From contig NZ_AFWT01000015.1 in assembly GCF_000224065.1 (NCBI RefSeq), forward strand, positions 1 to 64,000: a DNA stretch of 64,000 nucleotides, given 5' to 3'. The DNA is from Thiorhodococcus drewsii AZ1. GTDB lineage: Bacteria > Pseudomonadota > Gammaproteobacteria > Chromatiales > Chromatiaceae. The position numbers and the translations under genes were made by a program. The notes under the pieces were generated by a model. That model made no database searches and had not been told where the DNA came from. It was given only the letters and a program-made list of their open reading frames with translations. This document shows, piece by piece, positions 9,669-22,230 of the stretch (position 1 is its first letter; the number at the start of each line of letters is the position of its first letter).

Positions 9669-10049
9669 TTGCTTTCCCTCCTATCCATCTTTTCAGGCGC
9701 CGGACTGGGCGCGCTGCTGCGCTGGTATATTGGGGCGCGGCTGAACCCTGTTTTCCCGACCCTACCGATCGGGACCCTGACGGCCAACCTGCTCGGCGGC
9801 TTCCTGATCGGCCTGGCGATCACCTGGTTCGCGCGTCACCCGACCGTGCCCCCGGAACTGCGCCTGATGGTCGTCACCGGATTTCTGGGCGGGCTGACCA
9901 CCTTCTCGACCTTCTCGGCCGAGGTGGTCAATCTGCTGATGCGAGGCGAGTATCTCTGGGGACTCGGCGCCATCGCCGCGCATCTGACCGGATCGCTGAG
10001 CATGACCGCCGTAGGCATCGTTCTGGCTCAGTTGCTGATGCGAACCTGA
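9669..10049 (+). CDS. crcB: CrcB/Fluc fluoride channel
   Basis: A 126-residue, four-helix membrane protein that acts as a dual-topology dimer exporting fluoride. Family marks are GTLTANLLGGFLIG (the pore Asn) and GFLGGLTTFSTFSAEV (the Phe box). The start is TTG, chosen because GGAGG sits eight bases before it and it gives the canonical CrcB N-terminus. The next gene is a DUF190 protein in the same direction, a frequent partner of crcB. The 240-base upstream region has no convincing fluoride riboswitch. Confidence 0.92.
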   Translation: MLSLLSIFSGAGLGALLRWYIGARLNPVFPTLPIGTLTANLLGGFLIGLAITWFARHPTVPPELRLMVVTGFLGGLTTFSTFSAEVVNLLMRGEYLWGLGAIAAHLTGSLSMTAVGIVLAQLLMRT

Positions 10050-10167
10050 GGGAATGCCCGGCTGGCCTCCGCAGGTTTTGCGGTGCTCCACCCAGGCTAC
10101 GGAATGAAGTGAAACCTGGACGACCCGAACGTCCGTCACTGTTGCCATGACCGAGAGGGCCTCAACC

Positions 10168-10494
10168 ATGTCTGGCTGTTTTCTCAAATTCTACGTGGCC
10201 GAAAACCGCCACCACCAGCACAAGCTGGCCTATGAATGGCTGCTGGAGGAGGCGCAGACGTTCGGTCTGAGCGGAGGCTCCGCCTTCCGCGCACTGGCCG
10301 GCTTCGGTCGGCACGGACGGTTGCGCGAAGAACATTTTTTCGAACTCGCCGGAGACACCCCGATCGAGGTCGGCTTCGTGCTGACCGACGACGAAGCCGA
10401 CCGTTTCGTCGCCCATATCGGCCAGCAGGGACTGAACCTCTTCTACCTGCGGGTACCGGTCGAATACGGATTCACCGACACCAAGCAGGACTGA
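10168..10494 (+). CDS. DUF190 (PII-like) protein
   Basis: A 108-residue soluble protein. The sequence CFLKFYVAENRHHQHKLAYEWLLEEAQ...GLSGGSAFRALAGFG..G, with later LTDDEADRFVAHI, matches DUF190, a PII-like fold that often sits beside crcB. I chose the ATG at 10168, which has GAGAGG about nine bases upstream; an ATG seven codons earlier lacks a ribosome site. The gap to crcB (118 bases) allows cotranscription. The cellular role is not established; a regulatory role linked to ion transport is an inference from the PII-like fold and the neighbour. Confidence 0.82.
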   Translation: MSGCFLKFYVAENRHHQHKLAYEWLLEEAQTFGLSGGSAFRALAGFGRHGRLREEHFFELAGDTPIEVGFVLTDDEADRFVAHIGQQGLNLFYLRVPVEYGFTDTKQD

Positions 10495-10647
10495 AAAAGG
10501 CGCGAAGAAAAGACGGCTCCGTATCGCACGCATGCCTTGACGCTGGCAGCCCCCGACCGCGAGCTGCATGCCGTTGCAGCTCGACACTAGAACCCATTCC
10601 ACCATTCGCACCGTACGTGCGATTCAACCCACCAAGGAGACATCCCA

Positions 10648-11037
10648 ATGCCAAGCGTCCCGAGCAAATCGCTCGAGATCTTCCCCAATCCGCAACCGGA
10701 GCGCGACTACACCATCCGCATCCGGGTGCCCGAATTCACCTGTCTGTGCCCCAAGACCGGCCAGCCGGATTTCGCCGAGCTGACCCTGGAGTACATCGCC
10801 GAGCAACACTGCGTCGAACTCAAATCGCTCAAGACCTATGTCTGGTCTTACCGTGACGAGGGCGCCTTCCATGAGGCAGTCACCAACCGCATCCTGGACG
10901 ATCTGGTCGAGGCCACTCAGCCACGCTTCATGCGCCTGACGGCAGACTTCAATGTGCGTGGCGGAATCTACACGACGGTGGTCGCCGAGCATCGGGCCAG
11001 CGGCTGGCAGGCACCGACGCCCGTATCGCTGCCCTGA
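10648..11037 (+). CDS. queF: QueF, NADPH-dependent 7-cyano-7-deazaguanine reductase
   Basis: Cytosolic enzyme that reduces preQ0 to preQ1 in queuosine biosynthesis. The 129-residue length fits the short, single-domain (type I) QueF. The catalytic motif [14 protein letters not shown] gives Cys34 as the thioimide nucleophile and Asp41 as the acid, matching B. subtilis Cys55/Asp62. The QueF substrate-binding motif ELKSLK is intact, and the C-terminal half carries [12 protein letters not shown] strong AAGGAG precedes the ATG. It converges with aceK and a hairpin (11082-11103) lies between. No other queuosine genes are nearby. Confidence 0.95.
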   Translation: MPSVPSKSLEIFPNPQPERDYTIRIRVPEFTCLCPKTGQPDFAELTLEYIAEQHCVELKSLKTYVWSYRDEGAFHEAVTNRILDDLVEATQPRFMRLTADFNVRGGIYTTVVAEHRASGWQAPTPVSLP

Positions 11038-11081
11038 TTGCCCCCTAAGGAATCGTCGAAAGACAGATTCCCGATTTTCAT

Positions 11082-11103
11082 AGGTGCGAATGTATTCGCA
11101 CCT
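11082..11103. terminator. Hairpin between convergent queF and aceK
   Basis: A nine-base perfect stem (AGGTGCGAA/TTCGCACCT) with a TGTA loop sits between two convergent stop codons. It lacks a long T-run, but the position suits a bidirectional terminator. Confidence 0.5.
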
Positions 11104-11111
11104 CTGCCGTC

Positions 11112-12878
11112 TCACCCCGCACCAACCATCTCCATCGACTTCGGACAGTCCGTCCGCTCGTCGCGAAATCTGCGTTCCGCCGGATAGGGAAAGACATCCT
11201 CCAGATGACCGGCGCGGATGTGCGCCTGGCGCTCGCGCCACCAGGCAGGATCGAGCAGTTCGCTGTGCAGCTCAAGGAAGACCTGGCGGATACGCGGATC
11301 CGTGAGCAGAAAGGTCTCGAACTCCTCCGGGAAGACGTCGTCCGGCCCCGGCGTGTACCAAGGCTCGTCGCTCATTTCCATCTCCGGATAGGGCGCCTCC
11401 GGGATATAGCGGAAGTTGCACTCGGTCAGATAGCACAGCTCATCGTAGTCGTAGAAAACGACGCGGCCGCGACGGGTCACGCCGAAATTCTTGAACAGGA
11501 AGTCGCCAGGAAAGATGTTGGCGGCGGCGAGCTGCTTGATGGCATCACCGTACTCGCGAATGGCGTGACGGACGTCCTCGTCGTCGGCGCCGTGCAGATA
11601 GAGATTGAGCGGCGACATGCGCCGTTCGATGTAGAGATGCTTGATGATGAGCTGGTCGCCGACCAGTTCGATGCTCTCGGCGCACTCGGTCTCCAGCAGC
11701 TCGCGTAGCTCGGGCGAGAAGCGCTCCAGCGGAAAGGCGACATGCGAGTATTCCCAGGAGTCGGCCATACGGCCGACCCGGTCGTGCATCTTCACCAGCT
11801 GGTACTTCTCCTTGACGCCCTCGCGAGTCATCTCCTTGGGCGGCGGGAAGCGGTCCTTGATGAGCTTGAAGACGAAGGGAAAGGACGGCTGTGTGAAGAC
11901 GCACATGACCATGCCGCGAATGCCGGGCGCGACGACGAAGTCGTCCGATGAGTAGCGCAGATGCTTGAGGAAATCGCGGTAGAACTCGGCCTTGCCGAAC
12001 TTCTGCAGTCCGATGGCGGTATAGAGCTCGGCCTTGCCCTTACGCGGCATCAGCGGGCGCAGGAAGTCGACGACCGCCGCCGGCGCCTCGGTGTCCACCA
12101 TGAAATAGGCGCGCGAGAAGCTGAAGACGTCCGAGATCTCGTCCGAACCGGTAAGCAGGCTGTCGATATAGAGCCCGTTGCGCTCATCGTTGAGGATGGG
12201 AATGGCGAACGGGATCTGGTCGGCGCCATTGATGGCCTTGCCGATGATATAGGCGCCCTTATTGCGGTAGAAGGGCGCGCAGAGCACGGCGAGCTGGAAA
12301 TTCTGATGGATGGCGCGATTGGTCGGAAAGCGCGTGCGAATCGCGAGCAGCAGGCAGCGGATGTCGCATCTCAGATCGCGGAAGGGCCGCTTGAATCCCA
12401 TGTCGCGCAGAATGCGGAAGATAATCCGGGTAAAGCCGTCGCGCGCGGGATAGTAGGGCCGAAAGATGGGGACCTGAGCCTCCAGATGCTCGGTCGAGAT
12501 CAGAGGCCAGACGAAGATATAGCTGTTGTTGTAATAGTGCCGGTCGAACAGGCGGCAGAAGACCGAGTTGTAGAAGGTCTCGGCCAGCTCGGGCTGATTG
12601 AGCTGAGGCAGCAGACGCAGATACTCGACCTTGATCCGGCGCCAAAGGATGTCGCCCGGATCGCGCAGATGAAACTCGCGCTGCAGCAGCGCCACCGTTT
12701 CGCCGACCCGCGTGTCGTAGAAGCCGATGCGCGCGCGCGCGGCGCCCTGAACGGCCGGCCAGTCGGCGGACTCGAAACGCGCCTGCGCGCCCTCGCTGAT
12801 TTCTCGGAACAATCGATAGTGACGCTCGAACCCTTCGAGGATGGCCTCGGCGATGAGCTTGGCTTCGGTCCAGGCCAT
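11112..12878 (-). CDS. aceK: Isocitrate dehydrogenase kinase/phosphatase
   Basis: Bifunctional regulator that phosphorylates and inactivates isocitrate dehydrogenase, pushing carbon into the glyoxylate shunt, and reverses this. The 588-residue length is standard for AceK. The kinase ATP-loop region APGIRGMVMCVFTQPSFPFVFKLIKDRFPP is intact, as is the catalytic segment NIFPGDFLFKNFGVTRRGRVVFYDYDEL. AGGAGAGAC precedes the ATG. It lies downstream of rraA and aceA on the same strand, forming an aceA-rraA-aceK order; isocitrate lyase is the enzyme whose flux it controls. Confidence 0.97.
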   Translation of the reverse strand: MAWTEAKLIAEAILEGFERHYRLFREISEGAQARFESADWPAVQGAARARIGFYDTRVGETVALLQREFHLRDPGDILWRRIKVEYLRLLPQLNQPELAETFYNSVFCRLFDRHYYNNSYIFVWPLISTEHLEAQVPIFRPYYPARDGFTRIIFRILRDMGFKRPFRDLRCDIRCLLLAIRTRFPTNRAIHQNFQLAVLCAPFYRNKGAYIIGKAINGADQIPFAIPILNDERNGLYIDSLLTGSDEISDVFSFSRAYFMVDTEAPAAVVDFLRPLMPRKGKAELYTAIGLQKFGKAEFYRDFLKHLRYSSDDFVVAPGIRGMVMCVFTQPSFPFVFKLIKDRFPPPKEMTREGVKEKYQLVKMHDRVGRMADSWEYSHVAFPLERFSPELRELLETECAESIELVGDQLIIKHLYIERRMSPLNLYLHGADDEDVRHAIREYGDAIKQLAAANIFPGDFLFKNFGVTRRGRVVFYDYDELCYLTECNFRYIPEAPYPEMEMSDEPWYTPGPDDVFPEEFETFLLTDPRIRQVFLELHSELLDPAWWRERQAHIRAGHLEDVFPYPAERRFRDERTDCPKSMEMVGAG

Positions 12879-12909
12879 GTCTCTCCTACAACTCTAGAAT
12901 CGGACGATA

Positions 12910-13392
12910 TCAGCCAAGCAGCGACTGTTCGGCGACCAGGATACCGTCCTCGTCGCAATAGACCTGATCGCCTGAGGCGAAGCGCACGCCGGCAAAGGTG
13001 ACTGGGATGTCGCGTTGGCCCTCGCCTCGGCGCTGACTCTTGCGCGGGTTGGTGGCAAGGGCCTTGACGCCGAGCGGCATCTCGGCAATCTCGGCGCTGT
13101 CGCGCACGCAACCGAAGAGAATGACTCCCGCCCAGCCCTGCTCCACGGCGCTGGCGGCGATGAGATCACCGAGCATCGCGCAGCGCAGCGAGCCGCCGGC
13201 ATCCACGACCAGGACCCGCCCCTCACCGGGCTCGGCCAAGGTCGATTTGACGAAGGAATTGTCCTCGAAGCACTTGACCGTGACAATCGGACCGCAAAAG
13301 CGGACCCTGCCACCGAAGTCGCGGAAGATGGGTTCGCAGACACGGAGCGACTCGCCGTGGCTGTCGTAGAGATCGGCCGTTTTGAAGTCCAT
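12910..13392 (-). CDS. rraA: RraA-type regulator / oxaloacetate decarboxylase-like protein
   Basis: A 160-residue RraA-family protein. The typical start MDFKTADLYDSHGESLRVCEP and the segment VLVVDAGGSLRCAMLGDLIAASAVEQGWAGVILFGCVRD are clear. The open frame extends 63 codons further upstream, but that part is unlike the family. The ATG at 13392 has GAGGG seven bases ahead, so I use it. In E. coli RraA inhibits RNase E; related proteins act as aldolases or oxaloacetate decarboxylases, so the exact activity here is uncertain. It sits 31 bases upstream of aceK, probably in the same transcript. Confidence 0.9.
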   Translation of the reverse strand: MDFKTADLYDSHGESLRVCEPIFRDFGGRVRFCGPIVTVKCFEDNSFVKSTLAEPGEGRVLVVDAGGSLRCAMLGDLIAASAVEQGWAGVILFGCVRDSAEIAEMPLGVKALATNPRKSQRRGEGQRDIPVTFAGVRFASGDQVYCDEDGILVAEQSLLG

Positions 13393-13526
13393 AACACCCT
13401 CACTGACACTGACTGATTCCAACTCCAGGCAGGGTGCAATAGGCCGCCTTCCATTGGCGACGGCATCACGCGGCCGTCGGTGACGTGCTTCATGATCTGC
13501 GCCGCCCGAACGTTTGAGGCGGCCGT

Positions 13527-13615
13527 ATTGCGCCGGATGCGGGGCGGCGGAGGGTTCGATCGAAACCTCACCGCCTGTCACATACGGCGCAATACGCTGT
13601 CGCTATTGCGCCCGA
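13527..13615. repeat. Truncated copy of a palindromic dispersed element
   Basis: The right half (13585-13614, GGCGCAATACGC..GCTATTGCGCC) is a near-perfect inverted repeat. The left piece at about 13527-13540 (CGTATTGCGCCG) matches the inner end of the first palindrome of the longer copies at 57205 and 58433. It lies in the rraA-aceA gap, where it could fold in RNA. Confidence 0.55.
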
Positions 13616-13645
13616 CTCTGGATCAGAGTCCGTACCCCTCGGGGA

Positions 13646-14950
<1,305 letters not shown>

Positions 14951-15057
14951 CTGCAATGCTCCTTGGATAGTCGTTGTCGGCCGCTCGATACACACTTTCA
15001 GATCGACTAGACGCAAGTCTCAGTGGTGATATCCGGAAGCGAAGCGACCTTTTGTTT

Positions 15058-15074
15058 GACCAACATACTTGGTC
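15058..15074. promoter_or_regulatory. Possible operator upstream of aceA
   Basis: A perfect inverted repeat, GACCAA-CATAC-TTGGTC, lies 108 bases upstream of the aceA start in an AT-rich divergent region shared with pdxH. The symmetry suits a dimeric repressor or activator. No regulator is identified. Confidence 0.3.
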
Positions 15075-15142
15075 TTAGATCAAAAACCTACCGGGACGTT
15101 CAGCATTTGACGAGTCAATTATCCTAATTTCTTTTATTGGAA

Positions 15143-15170
15143 TTGATAATTTTCAATGAACCCTTATAAG
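15143..15170 (+). promoter_or_regulatory. Predicted sigma-70 promoter for pdxH
   Basis: TTGATA at 15143-15148 and TATAAG at 15165-15170 are separated by 16 bases in an AT-rich patch, about 62 bases before the pdxH start codon. This is a good match to the housekeeping promoter. Confidence 0.45.
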
Positions 15171-15232
15171 ACACATGGTCTTCACCAAACCCCAAAAACA
15201 CGCGCATTCACATACAGCCGTCAGGAGCGCGC

Positions 15233-15877
15233 ATGAACGCCAACCCGGAGACCCTAAGACGCGAACTGATGGCGCACGGCCTATCCCACTCAGAGCTCGA
15301 CGCCGACCCGATCCGACAGTTCCAGAGCTGGTACGAACTTGCCATCGGCACGGATCTGCCCGAACCCAACGCGATGAGCCTCTGCACGGTCGGCCCCGAC
15401 GAACAACCCTCGGTGCGCACCGTGCTACTCAAGCTCTACGACGCGCGCGGATTCGTCTTCTTCACCAACTATGAGAGCCGCAAGTCACGCGAAATCGGAC
15501 AGAACCCTAAGGTCGCCCTACTCTTTCCCTGGGTCGCCCTCGCCCGTCAGGTTCATATCACCGGACGCGCCGAGCGCATCTCCAGCGCGGAGTCGCTCGC
15601 CTATTTCGTCACCCGTGCGCGCGGCAGCCAGATCGGGGCCTGGTCCTCGCCACAAAGCCAGGTGATCACATCGCGCTCCTTCCTCGAATCCAAGGTCGCC
15701 GAGATCACGCGCAAATTCTCGCAAGGAGAGGTCCCGCTTCCGGATTTCTGGGGTGGATACCGGGTGGTACCCGAGTCGATCGAGTTCTGGCAGGGACGCG
15801 ACAGCCGGCTGCACGACCGCTTCGTCTATCGTCGTTCGAATGAGGAAGAGTGGAGGATCGAACGTCTGGCGCCTTGA
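15233..15877 (+). CDS. pdxH: Pyridoxamine/pyridoxine 5'-phosphate oxidase
   Basis: FMN-dependent cytosolic enzyme making pyridoxal 5'-phosphate. It has the usual length (214 residues) and family marks: PNAMSLCTVGPDEQPSVRTVLLK, GFVFFTNYESRKSREI, ARGSQIGAWSSPQSQ, and the C-terminal RDSRLHDRFVYRR...WRIERLAP. AGGAG precedes the ATG. It is divergent from aceA. The downstream neighbour is on the opposite strand, so this is probably a single-gene unit. Confidence 0.97.
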   Translation: MNANPETLRRELMAHGLSHSELDADPIRQFQSWYELAIGTDLPEPNAMSLCTVGPDEQPSVRTVLLKLYDARGFVFFTNYESRKSREIGQNPKVALLFPWVALARQVHITGRAERISSAESLAYFVTRARGSQIGAWSSPQSQVITSRSFLESKVAEITRKFSQGEVPLPDFWGGYRVVPESIEFWQGRDSRLHDRFVYRRSNEEEWRIERLAP

Positions 15878-15979
15878 GCCGAGCGAGCGACTCGCCCAGG
15901 CATCCGAGGATCAGAGCGAACGGCCGCTCGGCGTATCAGCGACCAGGATAGGGCCGGACGTCGCAGCGGATAGCGTTGC

Positions 15980-17152
15980 TCACGCGGTGCTTTCCAGGCT
16001 TGGGACCTCGTCGGCCTCGTCGCCATCCTGGTCATCCAGAATCTGAAGCGCGCGCGGGTTGCGGATCTCCCACCGCTGCCCAGTTGGAAAGAGATCACCG
16101 CGCAAGGAGATCGCCGATTTGTCCTGGAAGGCTTGGATGACCTGCGGATAGACCGCTTCCTCGAAACGCACCCGCACCCGGCGCGGTCGCTCGTCGATCA
16201 GCACACGCAAGGTGGCGTTACCGTCGAACTGGTCGACCGGGCGATCGAGGGCAACCACAAACCCTGTCACGCGACGGTCCGTCATCGGCTCCGAGCGACG
16301 AAAGATCGCTGCCGCCTCTCGCAGCACCTCACCCACCTCGGGGGTAAAGTGGACGCTTTGGCGTGGTCGTCCCGCAGGTCGGGTACGCGCCCAGGTCAGA
16401 CCGATATCAACCCCGCGCGCCGTTTCAGCCAAGCGGGCAATCGCGTCACACAGATTCGCGCTCACTCCCTGCGACACAGCGGCATCAAAGGGGTCAAAGG
16501 CATTGTCGGCGAGCGCGCGATCCGCCGCGCGCTTGGCGGCGCTCAAGGCATCGGCCAACCTCAGAGTCACCGTGCGCGCGAATGGCTCCTCACCCAAATC
16601 GAGTTGTTGCTGACGACCGAGACGCGGCTGTACCGGCGACAAGACGGTCAGCACATAACTCCCACGCTCGCTCGGCCCGAGACGAACCGTTTTGAGATAG
16701 TCGGTCGCCTCGGTTACCTTGCGCAGATGGTAATTGCGTCGCGCATCGACGACCGAGCAGGCCGCCGACAACATCAGGTTTTCGGTCTCGCGATAGAGCA
16801 CCACACCGTCCTCGATGGCAATCGCACCACTCGCATCGGCGCCCGGCGCACACAGCCGCACCACGTCGAGCCCCGAGGTTGTGAGATCACGATAGACAGC
16901 CAATGCCGAGCGTTCCTCCCGCTCGGCGAGGATCTGGATGGCCTCAGCCATGCGTGAGGCATAATCGCCCAGGTCATCCCGGGCCGGTACCAAGATTTCC
17001 ACCGCATCCGTCGCCGTCGGATCAGGCACATAGACCAGCGCCTTGTCGCCGATGCGCCCGGTCAGATGCCACCCTTGAGCGTCCAGATAGGATTTGAGGT
17101 CGCCCCATGGGAGTTGCCGCAAGGCGGATTGGTCCGTCAGTTCGAGTTTCAT
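15980..17152 (-). CDS. Unknown protein, second gene of an overlapping pair with a DUF4365 protein
   Basis: A 390-residue protein I cannot assign. The ATG at 17152 is used because it overlaps the stop of the upstream gene (ATGA) and follows AAGGG by seven bases; the frame extends 64 codons upstream without family-like sequence. Visible parts: an N-terminal alpha/beta stretch (QSALRQLPWGDLKSYLDAQGWHL), helices rich in Ala/Arg/Glu (RMAEAIQILAEREERSALAVYRDL), a middle region with LTVLSPVQPRLGRQQQLDL and LRLADALSAAKRAADRAL, and an acidic C-terminus. There is no signal peptide or membrane helix. Translational coupling with a nuclease-like partner implies joint function, possibly a complex or a toxin-immunity style arrangement. 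Confidence 0.7.
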   Translation of the reverse strand: MKLELTDQSALRQLPWGDLKSYLDAQGWHLTGRIGDKALVYVPDPTATDAVEILVPARDDLGDYASRMAEAIQILAEREERSALAVYRDLTTSGLDVVRLCAPGADASGAIAIEDGVVLYRETENLMLSAACSVVDARRNYHLRKVTEATDYLKTVRLGPSERGSYVLTVLSPVQPRLGRQQQLDLGEEPFARTVTLRLADALSAAKRAADRALADNAFDPFDAAVSQGVSANLCDAIARLAETARGVDIGLTWARTRPAGRPRQSVHFTPEVGEVLREAAAIFRRSEPMTDRRVTGFVVALDRPVDQFDGNATLRVLIDERPRRVRVRFEEAVYPQVIQAFQDKSAISLRGDLFPTGQRWEIRNPRALQILDDQDGDEADEVPSLESTA

Positions 17153-17631
17153 AGACAGCCCTTCGCTTCGATCCAGCTCATCATTGTCCGCAACATCTCG
17201 GGCGTGAATCGCTGTGCACGGGGAATACGGACGGTGACACTGGTCGAATTCTCCCGCTCGGGTGCACCGGCGAGCGAAAGCCAATACCCGCAGTGACGAA
17301 TGATCAGCGCGTCCTCGCTGTGACTCAGCCAGTCCTCCTCGCACTCGGGCAGCACGACCAGAATCAGCAGGCGCGGGATAATCACATCCATGCGCAGGTC
17401 GTTGTAATTCTTCATCGGCAACGGGAAGGTCACGACCTCGTCGCCAACCAGATCGCGCGCCGTGGCCTTGGCCTGAAACTCAAGCCGGGGGCGGCGTCCC
17501 TGGTGAGCGAGCAACATCCCATCGACACTGTCGATATCCACCTTCGGCTCGACCACATCGAATCCGGCGTAGGCGGCAACCGCGTTGATGTAAGCCAGTG
17601 AGAATCGGGCCTTGCGGTCGTTCGAGTGCAT
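17149..17631 (-). CDS. DUF4365-like (nuclease-fold) protein
   Basis: A 160-residue protein with the look of DUF4365, a domain related to PD-(D/E)XK nucleases and common in defence and mobile loci. Possible active-site residues are Asp37 (DSVDGMLL) and a Q-x-K signature, Gln53 and Lys55, in RLEFQAKAT, as in Mrr-type nucleases. An alpha helix precedes them (FSLAYINAVAAYAGFDV). The C-terminal part (DALIIRHCGYWLSLAG ... FTPEMLRTMMSWI) fits DUF4365 proteins. It overlaps the next gene by four bases. Nuclease activity is inferred only. Confidence 0.65.
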   Translation of the reverse strand: MHSNDRKARFSLAYINAVAAYAGFDVVEPKVDIDSVDGMLLAHQGRRPRLEFQAKATARDLVGDEVVTFPLPMKNYNDLRMDVIIPRLLILVVLPECEEDWLSHSEDALIIRHCGYWLSLAGAPERENSTSVTVRIPRAQRFTPEMLRTMMSWIEAKGCL

Positions 17632-17669
17632 CAGTGCTGCCTACTCCCCATCGAGCCAAGCGCAAAATC

Positions 17670-18573
17670 TCAGCTTAGAGAACCTCTTTCGATCCGATGC
17701 CGCCCGGCATGCTTGGCGGCGTAGAGCGCACGGTCGGCGGCCTCGACGATCTCGCGTGGGCTTGCATGCGCGTCGGGTACCGAGGTCACCACCCCCATGC
17801 TGAGGGTGACCCAATCAGCGACGCGACTGGCCGAGTGAGGTATGGCCAGTTCGTCCACGGCGCGATTCAACTCCTCGGCGAGATGCCAAACCTGTTCCTC
17901 GTCCGTATAGGGCAGCAGAACCATGAACTCCTCGCCGCCGTAGCGGGCGATGAAATCACCCGAGCGACACAGCCTTTTGGACAGCGTCGAGGCGAGACGC
18001 CGCAGACAGTCGTCGCCCGCGCCGTGACCATAGGTGTCGTTGAACTGCTTGAAATGATCCACGTCGAGATAGATGAGCGAGAGCGGACGCCCCGAGCGCT
18101 GCGCGCGGTTCAGCTCGCTTTCCAGCATCTGATCGAAGCGGCGCCGGTTGCCGACCTCGGTCAGCGCGTCGACGAAGGCGTAGGACTCCAGCAGTTCGTA
18201 CTTGTGCTTCAGGTCCAGGTGCACTTTCACCCGCGCCTTGACCATGGGCGGATGGAAGGGCTTGGTGATGTAGTCGACCGCCCCGGCGGCGAATCCGCGC
18301 GTGGAGTCCATCACCTCGGAGACGGCGGTGACGAACACCACGGGGATCGACCGCGTCGCCTCGTCTTGCTTCAGGAGGGCGCATAACTCGTAGCCGTCCA
18401 TCTCGGGCATGAGGATGTCGAGCAAAATGATATCGGGCGGGGTCTCGGCATGGGCGAGCTTGAGCGCGCGCTCCGGCTTGGTGGCCGCGCTGACGCGAAA
18501 CTCTTCGCGAAAGACCTCCATGAGGAGATCGATGTTCTCCTTGGTGTCGTCGACGATGAGAATCCTGGGTCGG

Positions 18574-18590
<17 letters not shown>
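17670..18590 (-). CDS. Response regulator with GGDEF output (diguanylate cyclase)
   Basis: A 306-residue cytosolic protein. An N-terminal receiver (LIVDDTKENIDLL; Asp58 in IILLDILMPEMDG) is followed by a GGDEF domain with an intact active site, YGGEEFMVLLP. An RSGD inhibitory I-site lies five residues before it. It should make cyclic di-GMP when phosphorylated. Its start overlaps the end of the hybrid kinase gene by 17 bases, so the two are cotranscribed and the kinase's phosphotransfer domain is the obvious phosphate donor. Confidence 0.93.
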
Positions 18591-22071
<3,481 letters not shown>

Positions 22072-22230
22072 GATAAGCCGTCGAGCAACAAGAAAGGCAC
22101 AGAATACACCACCGAGCGTCCGGCGGCCGAACCGTCATCGGGGCGAAAATGCCGTGAGCGGTATGCCCTCTCGACTGTGCATGCCAGGGATCTGAGACCA
22201 ATACACCCCATACCAGACCCACGCAAGCCA

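Noticed and set aside
13393-13581. 63-codon N-terminal extension of rraA
   Set aside because: The extension is not like the family; the ATG at 13392 has a good ribosome site and gives the canonical start.
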